In this document: piece by piece, positions 1 through 9,490 of the stretch
Layout: each line of letters begins with the position of its first letter
How positions within the stretch are numbered: position 1 is the stretch's first letter
Assembly: GCF_900128505.1 (NCBI RefSeq)
Contig: NZ_LT669941.1
Coordinates: 62,001-126,000, forward strand
DNA length: 64,000 bases
Direction: 5' to 3'
Source: Parabacteroides timonensis
GTDB taxonomy: Bacteria > Bacteroidota > Bacteroidia > Bacteroidales > Tannerellaceae
Translations under genes and position numbers: made by a program
Notes under the pieces: model-generated
The model's database searches: none
Seen by the model: the letters and a program-made list of their open reading frames with translations, nothing else
Told to the model about the DNA's origin: nothing

Positions 1-194
1 CTGTTTTTCCATATTTTGAAAAAGGTTTCCTGTACGATGTCTTCACATGTCTCCCAACGGTCCACATATCTATGAGCGAAGACACATAAAGGAGAGAAAA
101 ACTGGAAAAAAAGAGTACGAAATGCTATTTCATCATCTTTGATCGCAATTTTCCAAAATAAACTGTCGATAGTACTAAATTCCTTTTCCTTCAT
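1..194 (-). CDS. ECF RNA polymerase sigma factor, N-terminal part (cut by window start)
   Basis: Reading the minus strand from the ATG at 194 gives about 64 residues beginning MKEKEFSTIDSLFWKIA and running off the window. The segment LFFQFFSPLCVFAHRYVD followed by CEDIVQETFFKIWKN is the sigma-70 region 2 pattern of ECF sigma factors (core RNA polymerase and -10 contacts). Region 4 lies outside the window. In Bacteroidales such sigma factors usually pair with a FecR anti-sigma and a SusC-type receptor; any partner here would be outside the window or elsewhere. The family call is firm, the regulon is unknown. Confidence 0.8.
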   Translation of the reverse strand, partial: MKEKEFSTIDSLFWKIAIKDDEIAFRTLFFQFFSPLCVFAHRYVDRWETCEDIVQETFFKIWKN

Positions 195-430
195 TTTTGT
201 TTATAGCGGGAAAACTATGATTTTTAAATAGTACGTAGTTCTTAAAGAACTCAAGTAAAAAAAGTCTATTTAATAGTTCGAATCCTTCATATTCTCGGTC
301 ATAATATTAGCAAAGTATCTAAACATTGAATAATTGACGTATGAAAGTGGAGAATACCCTATGATTATTTGAAAAAACAACAGTATCAGTTATCTTTACC
401 ATTTGAATAAAGAATTAAAAAGAAAAGTTT

Positions 431-769
431 ATGAAACAGGAAAGTGTTAATTTTCAGTTCGAAAATGGAATAGAATGGCAGGATCTCGGTGGAGGTGTGC
501 AACGTCAGATCATGGGATACAATGATAACATAATGATGGTGAAGGTTAAATTTGAAACCGGGGCGATAGGTGCTCCACACGTGCATCCCCATTCGCAGGT
601 TACTTACGTGGTAAGTGGCGTTTTCAAATTTATGACGGATGGAGAAACACAAATTGTGAGAGCAGGGGACGGGGTTTATATGAAACCGGATGTTATGCAT
701 GGCTGTGAATGCCTGGAAGCCGGTATTTTGATCGACACTTTCAATCCCTTGAGAGAAGATTTTCTGTAA
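431..769 (+). CDS. Small cupin-domain protein, KdgF-like
   Basis: A 112-residue single-domain cupin. It has the first cupin motif around residues 48-65 (histidines in GAPHVHPHSQ, then TYVVSG) and the second around 80-93 (GDGVYMKPDVMHGCE), which together supply the metal-binding His/Glu set. The ending LIDTFNPLREDFL and the overall pattern resemble KdgF, which in known cases linearises 4,5-unsaturated uronates released by polysaccharide lyases. No lyase or uronate pathway gene is nearby, so the substrate is an inference. It stands alone on the plus strand and ends before a bidirectional terminator shared with asnB. A weak -7-like TATCTTTA lies at 391-398. Confidence 0.75.
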   Translation: MKQESVNFQFENGIEWQDLGGGVQRQIMGYNDNIMMVKVKFETGAIGAPHVHPHSQVTYVVSGVFKFMTDGETQIVRAGDGVYMKPDVMHGCECLEAGILIDTFNPLREDFL

Positions 770-779
770 TTGTCAAAAT

Positions 780-865
780 GTAACTACGTTGCCGGGTAAA
801 TCGGATTAGTATGCCATATATTTAGAATTACCCTACCGGGTAATATTTTTTAACGTATCAGAATG
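780..865 (+). repeat. Copy 1 of an 86-bp dispersed intergenic element
   Basis: This stretch aligns without gaps to the reverse complement of 47729-47814, with 70 of 86 positions identical when counted by hand. Positions 834-858 match perfectly. It lies between the cupin stop and the terminator at 899-942. The sequence CCGGGTAA occurs in it twice, near 792-799 and 836-843. No ORF runs through it. Confidence 0.7.
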
Positions 866-898
866 TATCGGATAAGCGTTTATCTGTTGACATAAAGT

Positions 899-942
899 AA
901 AAAGACATCCGAAAGAATTTTATTTCTTTCCGGATGTCTTTT
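899..942. terminator. Bidirectional intrinsic terminator
   Basis: A perfect 19-bp stem (899-917 with 924-942) with a 6-nt loop, A-rich on the left and T-rich on the right. It sits between the converging cupin gene and asnB and would stop transcription from both sides. Confidence 0.9.
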
Positions 943-980
943 TGTTTTCTTTCGGAAGGAATAGAAATTCCATCCTTATA

Positions 981-2645
981 TCAATAGGCCGCTTCATGTA
1001 CCCCTTTAATAGAACGGCCACTCGGTTCATTCATATTTTTGAAGGTGGTATCCCATGCCAGTGCCTCAGGAGTGGAACAGGCTACACTCGGGACGGAGGG
1101 AACACTTCTCGCGGCACTTTCACTGGGAAAATGTTCTTCAAAAATCGTGCGATAGTAGTATTCTTCTTTATTTTGCGGAGGATTGATCGGGAAACGGTTG
1201 GCGGCGTTTGCCATTTGTTGGTCGGAGATCAGTTCGGAAGTAAGCTTCTTCAACGTATCGATCCAGCTATAACCCACTCCATCGGAGAACTGCTCCTTCT
1301 GACGCCAGACAATTTCTTCCGGAAGCATATCAGCAAAGGTTTCACGGAGAATTTTCTTTTCGATGGTCTTGCCCGGACACATTTTAGCCGCAGGGTTCAG
1401 ACGCATGGCAACGTCCAGGAATTCTTTGTCGAGGAAGGGGACGCGTCCCTCCACTCCCCAGGCACAAAGACTTTTATTGGCACGTAAGCAATCATACAAA
1501 TAGAGTTTACTTATCTTACGCAATGTCTCTTCATGGAATGTCCTGGCGTCGGGTGCTTTGTGGAAGTAGAGATAACCACCGAAGATTTCATCGGCACCTT
1601 CACCGCTTAACACCATTTTTATCCCCATGCTTTTGATTACACGGGAGATCAGGTACATCGGGGTGGATGCACGTACGGTCGTCACATCATAGGTTTCGAT
1701 ATAGTAAATCACGTCGCGGATGGCATCAAGGCCTTCCTGCACGGTGTAATTGATTTCATGATGAATGGTGCCGATCGCATCAGCTACCTTTTGGGCGGCG
1801 ATCAGGTCGGGAGCGCCCTTTAATCCGATGGCGAAGGAGTGGAGCTGAGGCCACCAGGCATCCGCTTTACTGCCAGTCTCGATACGCTTGGCGGCATATT
1901 TCTTTGCGATGGCAGAAATAATGGATGAGTCTAGGCCACCGGAAAGCAGGACACCGTAGGGAACGTCACTCATCAGTTGACGCTGGACGGCGGCTTCGAG
2001 AGCATCATGTAACGCTGTTGTGCTGGCCTGATTGTCTTTTACGTTCTCATAATTCACCCAATCGCGCAGGTACCATTTCGTCAGGTCGGTATCTTTACTG
2101 TAAAAGTAATGACCCGGCTTGAATTGATTGTAGATGGTAGCAAATCCTTCCAGACCTTTTAGTTCAGAAGAAACGAGTAAGTGTCCGTTATCGTCGTAAC
2201 CCATATACAGAGGGATAACGCCGATAGGGTCGCGGGCGATCAGGTAAGTGTCGTTTTCTTCGTCGTAGAGGGCGAAGGCAAAGATGCCACTTAGCCGTTC
2301 GACGCAACCGGTACCATACTTACGGTAGAGGGCGAGGATGACTTCACAATCGGAACCGGTCATGAATTCGTATTCATCTTTTAGTTCCTGACGGATTTCG
2401 CGGTGGTTGTAGATTTCACCGTTCACAGTCAAAATCAGTTTGCCGTCTTTGCTTTTCAATGGTTGTCCGCCGGAGGCAGGATCGACGATAGAAAGGCGTT
2501 CGTGGGCAAGAATGGCAGTAGGTCCTTGGTAGATACCACTCCAATCCGGTCCGCGATGACGGATTCGTTTACTCATTTCCAAAGCTTGGGCACGAAGGGC
2601 GGATGCACCTTCACGAATGTTGAATATTGCTGTAATGCCACACAT
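981..2645 (-). CDS. asnB: Asparagine synthase B (glutamine-hydrolysing)
   Basis: A 554-residue protein that makes asparagine from aspartate, ATP and glutamine in the cytoplasm. MCGI at the N terminus puts the glutaminase nucleophile at Cys2. The class-II amidotransferase domain shows RHRGPDWSG and SIVDPASGGQP. The synthetase half has the pyrophosphate loop SGGLDSSIISAIA near residue 233 and the LSGEGADEIFGGY motif. The length fits bacterial AsnB. It is the last gene of a minus-strand run gltB-gltD-asnB, with 19 bp between the gltD stop and its start, so it is probably co-transcribed as a glutamine/glutamate/asparagine unit. It ends at the terminator at 899-942. Confidence 0.96.
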   Translation of the reverse strand: MCGITAIFNIREGASALRAQALEMSKRIRHRGPDWSGIYQGPTAILAHERLSIVDPASGGQPLKSKDGKLILTVNGEIYNHREIRQELKDEYEFMTGSDCEVILALYRKYGTGCVERLSGIFAFALYDEENDTYLIARDPIGVIPLYMGYDDNGHLLVSSELKGLEGFATIYNQFKPGHYFYSKDTDLTKWYLRDWVNYENVKDNQASTTALHDALEAAVQRQLMSDVPYGVLLSGGLDSSIISAIAKKYAAKRIETGSKADAWWPQLHSFAIGLKGAPDLIAAQKVADAIGTIHHEINYTVQEGLDAIRDVIYYIETYDVTTVRASTPMYLISRVIKSMGIKMVLSGEGADEIFGGYLYFHKAPDARTFHEETLRKISKLYLYDCLRANKSLCAWGVEGRVPFLDKEFLDVAMRLNPAAKMCPGKTIEKKILRETFADMLPEEIVWRQKEQFSDGVGYSWIDTLKKLTSELISDQQMANAANRFPINPPQNKEEYYYRTIFEEHFPSESAARSVPSVPSVACSTPEALAWDTTFKNMNEPSGRSIKGVHEAAY

Positions 2646-2664
2646 AAATTATTATTATTTATTG

Positions 2665-4104
2665 TTAGTGTTTTTCTAAACTAGTTTCACTCAAATAGTT
2701 ATCTATTGCCTCTGCTGTCTTTCTCCCCGAAGCCATAGCACGTACTACCAGGCTTGCTCCGCTGACGGCATCACCGCAGGCAAAAATTTTACTGCCGGCT
2801 ATCTGGTTTTTATTGTCGACGGCAATATTTTTCCGGCTATCTGTTGCCAACGAGAGCTCTTTTACAAGGCCTTCCTGTTCGGGATGGACGAAGCCCATTG
2901 CCAGAAATACCAAGTCTACTTCTATCGTCTCCTTTTTTCCAGTCAGTTTCATTTCTGGACGGCCTCCATTGCCAGATGGTATCCATTCAACTTCTTCCAC
3001 TTCAACGCCTTTCAGTATGTTTTTGTCCCCGATAAAGCGACAGGAGGTAAGACACCAGCGACGTATACAGCCTTCCTCATGACTACTACTGGTTTTCAAT
3101 ACCTGCGGATACATAGGCCAGGGAGTTTCAGGATTATGACCGATGGGTGGTTTCGGCATGATCTCTATCTGAGTTACACTGGCAGCTTTGTGACGGTTAG
3201 CCGTTCCTACGCAGTCGCTACCCGTATCGCCTCCACCGATTACCAGTACTTTCTTACCTTTGCAATTGATGATGTTTTTGGGAGGGATAGCGATGCCTTC
3301 AAGCAACCGGTTTTGTTGTCCCAGAAGTTCAAGAGCAAAGTGAACGCCTTTCAAGTTACGGCCTTCGATCGGCAGGTCGCGTGGAATTTCAGCACCGATA
3401 GCAATGCAGACGGCATCGAACCGGCTGATTATATCTTTCATATTAATTTCTTTTCCAACCATTGTATTGACACGAAACAGGATACCTTCCTTTTCCATCA
3501 GCTTGATACGTCGGTCGATAATATTTTTCCCCAGTTTGAAATTCGGAATACCGAAACGGAGAAGTCCTCCCGGTAATTCGTCTTTTTCAAAGATGGTGAC
3601 TTCGTATCCTTTACGATTTAACTGGTTGGCGACAGTCAATCCGGCCGGTCCACTACCGATAACGGCTATGCGTTTGCCATTGCGTACGGGCTGTACGGGT
3701 TGTATGTATCCTTCGCGGAAGGCAGCTTCGACAATGGCCACTTCATTCTCACGGATGGTGACAGGTTCGTCGCAACTCAGTTTCAGTACACAACTTTTCT
3801 CGCACAGGGCAGGGCAGATGCGGCCGGTGAATTCCGGGAAGTCGCAGGTCTGTTCCAGTACGTGGTAAGCTTCTTTCCATTTTCCCCTGTAAAGAAGATC
3901 CTGCCATTCGGGTTGTTTATTTCCGATAGGACAGCTCCAATGGCAGAAAGGGACGCCGCAATCCATGCAACGGGATGCCTGACGACGACGGTCGCTACTG
4001 TTGAGGGTTTGTTCTACTTCGCTGAAATCGTCGATGCGATCTTCAACAGGACGGTATCCTGCTTCTTGTCTATGTATGGTAAGGAATGCTTTTGGATTTG
4101 CCAT
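2665..4104 (-). CDS. gltD: Glutamate synthase (NADPH) small subunit
   Basis: A 479-residue iron-sulfur flavoprotein that passes electrons from NAD(P)H to the large subunit. The N terminus carries cysteine clusters for 4Fe-4S centres (CMDCGVPFCHWSCP, then CPALCEKSC). The FAD-binding glycine motif VIGSGPAGLTVANQL is near residue 149 and the NAD(P)H-binding VLVIGGGDTGSDC near 287. The C-terminal ACGDAVSGASLVVRAMASGR closes the FAD site. The length is typical of GltD. It lies 45 bp after gltB, in the same direction, as expected for the two subunits of one enzyme. Confidence 0.96.
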   Translation of the reverse strand: MANPKAFLTIHRQEAGYRPVEDRIDDFSEVEQTLNSSDRRRQASRCMDCGVPFCHWSCPIGNKQPEWQDLLYRGKWKEAYHVLEQTCDFPEFTGRICPALCEKSCVLKLSCDEPVTIRENEVAIVEAAFREGYIQPVQPVRNGKRIAVIGSGPAGLTVANQLNRKGYEVTIFEKDELPGGLLRFGIPNFKLGKNIIDRRIKLMEKEGILFRVNTMVGKEINMKDIISRFDAVCIAIGAEIPRDLPIEGRNLKGVHFALELLGQQNRLLEGIAIPPKNIINCKGKKVLVIGGGDTGSDCVGTANRHKAASVTQIEIMPKPPIGHNPETPWPMYPQVLKTSSSHEEGCIRRWCLTSCRFIGDKNILKGVEVEEVEWIPSGNGGRPEMKLTGKKETIEVDLVFLAMGFVHPEQEGLVKELSLATDSRKNIAVDNKNQIAGSKIFACGDAVSGASLVVRAMASGRKTAEAIDNYLSETSLEKH

Positions 4105-4149
4105 GATTTTTATATTTCTAATGTCAAAAAATTATGTCAGAAATGCGGT

Positions 4150-7100
4150 TTAGTAGTCCTGTTGCATTTCCGCGATCTTAAGTTGTAACTTTTTCATTTG
4201 TTCTTCTTGTAATACCTTTTTATATTCGATCGGAACGACCTGTATGAATTCATTTACATATTTATCCCAGTTGTCCAATATCTTTCCGGCCAGATGACTG
4301 CCTGTATAATGATAATGCTTTCGGATCAATTCATGCAGTTCCTTACGGGTGGAGCTGTCTTCTATCAATGAAAGTTCAACCATTTCCATATTACAGTAAT
4401 AATCGAAATCGCCGGCCTTGTTCCATACGTAGGCCACACCACCGCTCATTCCGGCAGCGAAGTTGCGTCCTGTTTGTCCGAGTACGACCACGCGGCCTCC
4501 GGTCATGTATTCGCAGCAATGATCTCCAACACCTTCCACTACGGCGATGGCACCACTGTTTCGTACGCAGAAACGTTCGCCGACACGTCCGTTAATATAT
4601 ACTTCTCCATCGGTAGCTCCGTACAACAGAGTATTTCCGGCTATTGTATTGTCTTCTGCTACGAAAGTGGAACGTACCGGAGGCATTACACTGATACGTC
4701 CGCCGCTAAGCCCTTTTCCCAGGTAATCATTTGCTTCTCCTTCTAGACGAAAGTGAATTCCGTGCGAGAGAAATGCACCGAAACTTTGTCCCGCTGATCC
4801 TTTAAACTTGATATTTAATGTATAATCCGGTAATCCGGCATTTCCATAACGCTTGGCTATTTCACCAGATAACATGGCACCTACGGAGCGATCCGTGTTG
4901 GTAATCGCATAATCGAGCGATATCTCATGCTGGAACTCGATAGCTCCTTTTGCATGCCGTATAATATCCAGGTCTTTTACGCCATCGATAGAATGTTTCT
5001 GCATCGTCGTATGATGGATGGCCGTATGGGTTGCCTGTTCCGGAAGATGAAGCAGGCGGGAGAAATCGAGCAGGTCATGTTTGGTTACGCCGTCCGAAGG
5101 TTTGCGAACGATCAGTTCCGTATGGCCGATAATATCGTCGAGTTTACTGTATCCCATTTCTGCTAGGTATTCACGTACTTCTTCAGCCAGGAAAGTGAAG
5201 AAGTTTACCAGATATTCATGCCGGCCGAGAAAACGTTTCCGCAGTTCTTCATCTTGTGTGGCAACACCTACAGGACATGTATTTATATGGCATTTGCGCA
5301 TCATCACACAGCCTAAGACGATCAGAGCGGAAGTGGCGAAACCAAATTCCTCCGCTCCGAGCAGAGCCATCAGGACGATGTCGCGTCCGGTCTTCAGTTG
5401 CCCGTCGGTTTGCAGGCGCACCTGTCCACGGAGGCCGTTTATCACTAATGTTTGCTGTGTCTCAGATAAGCCCATTTCAGGTGGCAGTCCGGCATAACGG
5501 ATCGAGCTGACCGGCGAGGCGCCCGTTCCTCCTTCGGCACCTGAGATGATGATACGGTCGGCCTTCGCTTTGGCTACACCGGCAGCGATCGTCCCGACAC
5601 CGTTTTCCGATACTAGTTTGACACTAATCTCTGCTTTCGGATTTACATTCTTCAAGTCGAATATCAGTTGTGCCAGATCCTCGATCGAATAAATATCGTG
5701 ATGGGGTGGTGGAGATATCAGCGAAATACCCGGTATGGAGTGACGGGTTTTGGCGATGACATCGTTCACTTTATACCCCGGCAACTGGCCACCTTCACCC
5801 GGTTTAGCTCCCTGGGCAACTTTGATCTGTATTTCATCTGCATTCACTAGATATTCAGTAGTCACGCCAAAGCGACCTGAAGCCACTTGCTTGATGGCCG
5901 ATCGAAGAGAAAGACCGTCTTCACGTGGAGTGAAGCGGGTAGCATCTTCACCTCCTTCCCCGGTATTGCTCCGACCGTGTATCTTATTCATGGCCATTGC
6001 GATGGTTTCGTGCGCTTCCTTACTGATCGAACCGAAACTCATAGCACCGGTTACGAAGCGTTTCATGATTTCACCAGCTGGTTCCACTTGTTCGATGGGG
6101 ATCGGCTTTTTCTTTTTGAATGTGAGAAAGTCGCGGAGAAAGATCGGTGACTCTTTATCGTCCACTTTATGGGAATATTCTTTGAATTTCTTATAACTGC
6201 CCAGACGCGTTGCCAGCTGTAACGTCGAGATTATTTCCGGATTCCAGGCATGCTTCTCCCCATCTTTGCGGAAGCTGTAAAGTCCTTTGTGTTCCAACAT
6301 TTCATCGACCGGACGATCGAAAGCCTGATGGTGCAGTGCAATTATATCACATGCAATCTCGTCTAAGCGGATACCTCCTACGTTGCTGGTCGTATTACCG
6401 AAGTAAGTACGTGCCAGCTCTTCGTCTAATCCGACAGCCTCGAACAGCTTGGCACCGCGATAACTGCGAATAGTACTGATACCCATCTTGCTCATTACTT
6501 TAAACAGGCCTTTGCAGATGGACTTCACATAGTTTTTGCGTGCCGTTTCATAGTTTAATTGTACTTCATGTTTGCTTTCCAGTTCCTTCAGTATGGCGAA
6601 AACCATATACGGATTAATGGCACTAGCCCCATATCCCAGTAATAATGCGGCATGCATAACCTCGCGCATTTCTCCTGTCTCGACAACCAATGCTGTCTGT
6701 ACACGTTTTTGCACTGAAATCAGATGATGATGTACGGCGCTTACGGCAAGCAACGAAGGGATCGGTGCATATTGCTCGTCTACATTCTTATCGCTGAGAA
6801 TAATATAGTTAACACCGTCCATAACGGACTGTTCCGCTTTCTTACATAGTTCATCGAGTGCAGCCTTTAAACCTTCACTTCCTTTAGCGACTTCGAACAA
6901 CATCGGAAGTTTCACGGAGTTAAACCCTTTATAACGGATATTGCAAAGCAGATCCAGTTGCGTATTGGTCAGGATCGGATGGTTCAACCGTACCATCTTA
7001 CAGTGGTTTTCGCTGGGTACCAGGATGTTGTTTCCTACCGCACCGATATATTCCTCCAAACTCATAACCAACTCTTCGCGAATCGGATCGATGGGCGGGT

Positions 7101-8664
7101 TGGTCACCTGTGCAAACTGTTGGCGGAAATAATTGTACAGTAACTGTGGACGGTCGGATAAAATCGCTAACGGAGTGTCGTTACCCATCGATCCGACAGG
7201 TTCGGCTCCTCCTGTACACATCGGGACAATGATTTTCTCCACATCTTCACGACTGTAACCGAAAGCACGGAGGAGCTTGTCATAGTTATCTACTGTGTGA
7301 GGTATCTTGCGACCGGACTTTAACTCGTCCAACTCTACGCGATTTCCGGCCAGCCATGACTTATATGGTTTTGCTTCAGCTAATTGTTTTTTCAGTTCGC
7401 CGTCGTAATAAATTTCTCCTTTCTCCGTATCGACCATCAGGATTTTACCCGGTTGGAGCCGTCCTTTCTCTTTGATTTCGTTGGCTTCAAAGTCCATTAC
7501 ACCCACTTCCGAAGCTACCAGCATCATGCCATTCTTCGTGATCAGATAACGTGCCGGACGTAAGCCGTTACGATCCAGCATACCGCCGGCAAATCGTCCG
7601 TCGCTGAATAACAAGGCTGCCGGACCGTCCCAAGGTTCCATCAGGATAGAATGATACTCGTAAAACGCTTTCAGGTCATCCGATATCGGATTCTTTTCGT
7701 TCGAACTTTCCGGCACAAGCATTGCCATTGCATGCGGCAGGCTTAACCCCGAAGCCACGAGAAACTCAAGAACATTATCCAGTGAAGCACTATCGCTCAT
7801 TCCTGGTTGAATAATCGGTCGGATACTTTCGATATCTCCGATAGTCGGAGAAGTAAGGACGCTTTCCCGTGCTTCCATCCATCCTCTATTTCCTCGGATG
7901 GTGTTGATCTCGCCGTTATGTGCCAACAACCGGAATGGTTGGGCCAGGCTCCATGTCGGAAACGTATTCGTACTGAAACGGGAATGGATCAATGCCAATC
8001 CACTCGTAAAATAGTTGTTTGTCAGGTCGGGAAAATAGTGACGCAGTTGCATCGATTCCAGCATACCTTTGTATACAATATTTTTAGTAGATAACGAAGC
8101 CACATAGAAGTCATTCTTGGCTGTTAAATCAGAAGCTGCTACTTTATTCTCGATACGTTTACGGATAACGTACAACTTCAGTTCCAGTTCCTGTTGGTTT
8201 TCAGAGCCGGTCACGAAGATTTGTTTGATATCCGGTTCGGTAGCTAATGCATCTTTTCCTAATATATCGCTGTTTACCGGAACTTTCCGCAGATGCATCA
8301 GGGTGAGCTCTTCCTTTTCAATCTCTTCGATCATAATGCTGAGAATAATAGAACGTTGCTCCTCATCTTTCGGAAGAAAGATGAGTCCTGTTCCGTATTT
8401 TCCTTTTTCGGGAACAGGTATTCCTTGTAATAAAATGAATTCGTGAGGGATCTGAAGTAGGATACCTGCACCGTCACCTGTTTTATTATCAGCGCCTTCT
8501 GCACCACGGTGACGCATATTTTCCAATACTTTAAGGGCTGACTCTACAATGTCGTGCGACTTTCCTCCGTGAATGTTTACCAACATTCCTACTCCACACG
8601 CGTCATGTTCATTCGCGGGATCATATAATCCCTGTTTTCTATTCAAATGGGTCTGTTCTTTCAT
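4150..8664 (-). CDS. gltB: Glutamate synthase large subunit
   Basis: A 1504-residue enzyme that transfers the glutamine amide to 2-oxoglutarate. NEHDACGVGMLV places the glutaminase nucleophile at Cys23 after a short propeptide that known homologues cleave. The central and FMN-binding synthase domains follow, with GRSNTGEGGEDATRF, VKLVSENGVGTIAAGVAKA and SGAEGGTGASP. The 3Fe-4S motif is CVMMRKCHINTC (Cx5Cx4C). The C-terminal beta-helix has repeated glycine-rich turns. All domains are present with no break. It leads the operon with gltD and asnB, and its promoter region holds an inverted repeat over the -7 box. Confidence 0.97.
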   Translation of the reverse strand: MKEQTHLNRKQGLYDPANEHDACGVGMLVNIHGGKSHDIVESALKVLENMRHRGAEGADNKTGDGAGILLQIPHEFILLQGIPVPEKGKYGTGLIFLPKDEEQRSIILSIMIEEIEKEELTLMHLRKVPVNSDILGKDALATEPDIKQIFVTGSENQQELELKLYVIRKRIENKVAASDLTAKNDFYVASLSTKNIVYKGMLESMQLRHYFPDLTNNYFTSGLALIHSRFSTNTFPTWSLAQPFRLLAHNGEINTIRGNRGWMEARESVLTSPTIGDIESIRPIIQPGMSDSASLDNVLEFLVASGLSLPHAMAMLVPESSNEKNPISDDLKAFYEYHSILMEPWDGPAALLFSDGRFAGGMLDRNGLRPARYLITKNGMMLVASEVGVMDFEANEIKEKGRLQPGKILMVDTEKGEIYYDGELKKQLAEAKPYKSWLAGNRVELDELKSGRKIPHTVDNYDKLLRAFGYSREDVEKIIVPMCTGGAEPVGSMGNDTPLAILSDRPQLLYNYFRQQFAQVTNPPIDPIREELVMSLEEYIGAVGNNILVPSENHCKMVRLNHPILTNTQLDLLCNIRYKGFNSVKLPMLFEVAKGSEGLKAALDELCKKAEQSVMDGVNYIILSDKNVDEQYAPIPSLLAVSAVHHHLISVQKRVQTALVVETGEMREVMHAALLLGYGASAINPYMVFAILKELESKHEVQLNYETARKNYVKSICKGLFKVMSKMGISTIRSYRGAKLFEAVGLDEELARTYFGNTTSNVGGIRLDEIACDIIALHHQAFDRPVDEMLEHKGLYSFRKDGEKHAWNPEIISTLQLATRLGSYKKFKEYSHKVDDKESPIFLRDFLTFKKKKPIPIEQVEPAGEIMKRFVTGAMSFGSISKEAHETIAMAMNKIHGRSNTGEGGEDATRFTPREDGLSLRSAIKQVASGRFGVTTEYLVNADEIQIKVAQGAKPGEGGQLPGYKVNDVIAKTRHSIPGISLISPPPHHDIYSIEDLAQLIFDLKNVNPKAEISVKLVSENGVGTIAAGVAKAKADRIIISGAEGGTGASPVSSIRYAGLPPEMGLSETQQTLVINGLRGQVRLQTDGQLKTGRDIVLMALLGAEEFGFATSALIVLGCVMMRKCHINTCPVGVATQDEELRKRFLGRHEYLVNFFTFLAEEVREYLAEMGYSKLDDIIGHTELIVRKPSDGVTKHDLLDFSRLLHLPEQATHTAIHHTTMQKHSIDGVKDLDIIRHAKGAIEFQHEISLDYAITNTDRSVGAMLSGEIAKRYGNAGLPDYTLNIKFKGSAGQSFGAFLSHGIHFRLEGEANDYLGKGLSGGRISVMPPVRSTFVAEDNTIAGNTLLYGATDGEVYINGRVGERFCVRNSGAIAVVEGVGDHCCEYMTGGRVVVLGQTGRNFAAGMSGGVAYVWNKAGDFDYYCNMEMVELSLIEDSSTRKELHELIRKHYHYTGSHLAGKILDNWDKYVNEFIQVVPIEYKKVLQEEQMKKLQLKIAEMQQDY

Positions 8665-8701
8665 TGTTTGTTGACCTTATGTTTGCTTAATATGTATTTT
8701 G

Positions 8702-8725
8702 TTGTCAATTTGCTTGACAAATATA
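8702..8725 (-). promoter_or_regulatory. gltB promoter -7 box with overlapping inverted repeat
   Basis: On the minus strand 8725-8718 reads TATATTTG, a full match to the Bacteroidetes -7 consensus, about 54 bp before the gltB start. A perfect inverted repeat, TTGTCAA-tttgc-TTGACAA (8702-8720), overlaps this box and extends into the probable transcription start. That is where a repressor would act. No clear -33 TTTG was found. Confidence 0.55.
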
Positions 8726-8999
8726 TGTTGTTTCTTTCATAATGATATATAGTGGTGTGTTAATTGATGACATTTTTTCTTTTATCAGAGATTAAAGTTT
8801 CTAATTGATATGAGAACTGTTAGTTTTAGTATTAATATGAAATTTATATTCCTATTCTTAATTGCAATTTGAAAGAGGGTGTTTGATAAAATAATATTCA
8901 AAAAACAATCATTTTGATCATTTTGGGTGTAGAATTTGCTTTACTTTGTCAGTAAATCTATCTTATATCTGTATAATTGATATTGTTTATAACGAGTAA
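8726..8999. other. AT-rich intergenic region with no recognisable gene
   Basis: About 270 bp between the gltB promoter and the remnant that starts near 9000. I see no ORF of note, no strong hairpin and no complete promoter. Confidence 0.5.
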
Positions 9000-9452
9000 A
9001 TTCCGGCTTGCGGCGTTTTTTGTGGTGGCTGTCCTAACTATACACGGATAAAGAATCCTAGTAAAGGAGCAGCGTATTTGGATAGATGCGAACGATGTAA
9101 AACATTTCTAAATAGATATAATTGCATGATACATTTTGCTATTAAACTCAGAGGTGAGAATACGATTATTGGTGAAGCAGGTTTATTCTATTCCTTTTCA
9201 GATCTGAAGAAGATGGAAGTTGGTTATATTATCGATCGAATGTATTGGAATAACGGATATGGAACAGAAGTTTGTCAGGATCTGATCGATTATGCCTTTA
9301 GCCAGTTGAGGTGTACAGAGTTTATTGCCCGTATGTATGATCAGAATATAGGCTCTATCAGAGTTTGTGAAAAATTAGGATTTGAACATGTGTTGACAGG
9401 AGAAACAGAAAACAAAAAAGTCTTCCGGGAATACCGGAAGACTTCTGTATAA
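9000..9452 (+). pseudogene. Chimeric remnant: DUF3795-like cysteine-rich start fused to the back half of a GNAT acetyltransferase
   Basis: The frame is open from 9000 (after TAA 8997-8999) to the stop at 9450-9452. The first part reads IPACGVFCGGCPNYTRIKN followed by DRCERCKTF, the spaced cysteine pattern of DUF3795-type zinc-binding proteins. It breaks off abruptly and continues as a GNAT: IIGEAGLFYS, then the acetyl-CoA loop region WNNGYGTEV, then NIGSIRVCEKLGFEHV. The GNAT lacks its first strand and helices. No ATG lies upstream; the only usual starts are TTG at 9078 and internal ATGs. The simplest reading is a deletion that joined two genes. A translated short GNAT cannot be ruled out. 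Confidence 0.55.
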
Positions 9453-9490
9453 TGATGTCTATTAAAATAGGAAATTAAATTAGAATAGTC

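Noticed and set aside
942..1487. A 181-residue open frame on the plus strand inside asnB
   Set aside because: It lies fully opposite asnB, a clear gene, and its translation has no domain or sensible composition.
2884..3576. A 230-residue open frame on the plus strand inside gltD
   Set aside because: It is the antisense of a conserved coding region; long antisense frames follow from the codon use of the true gene.
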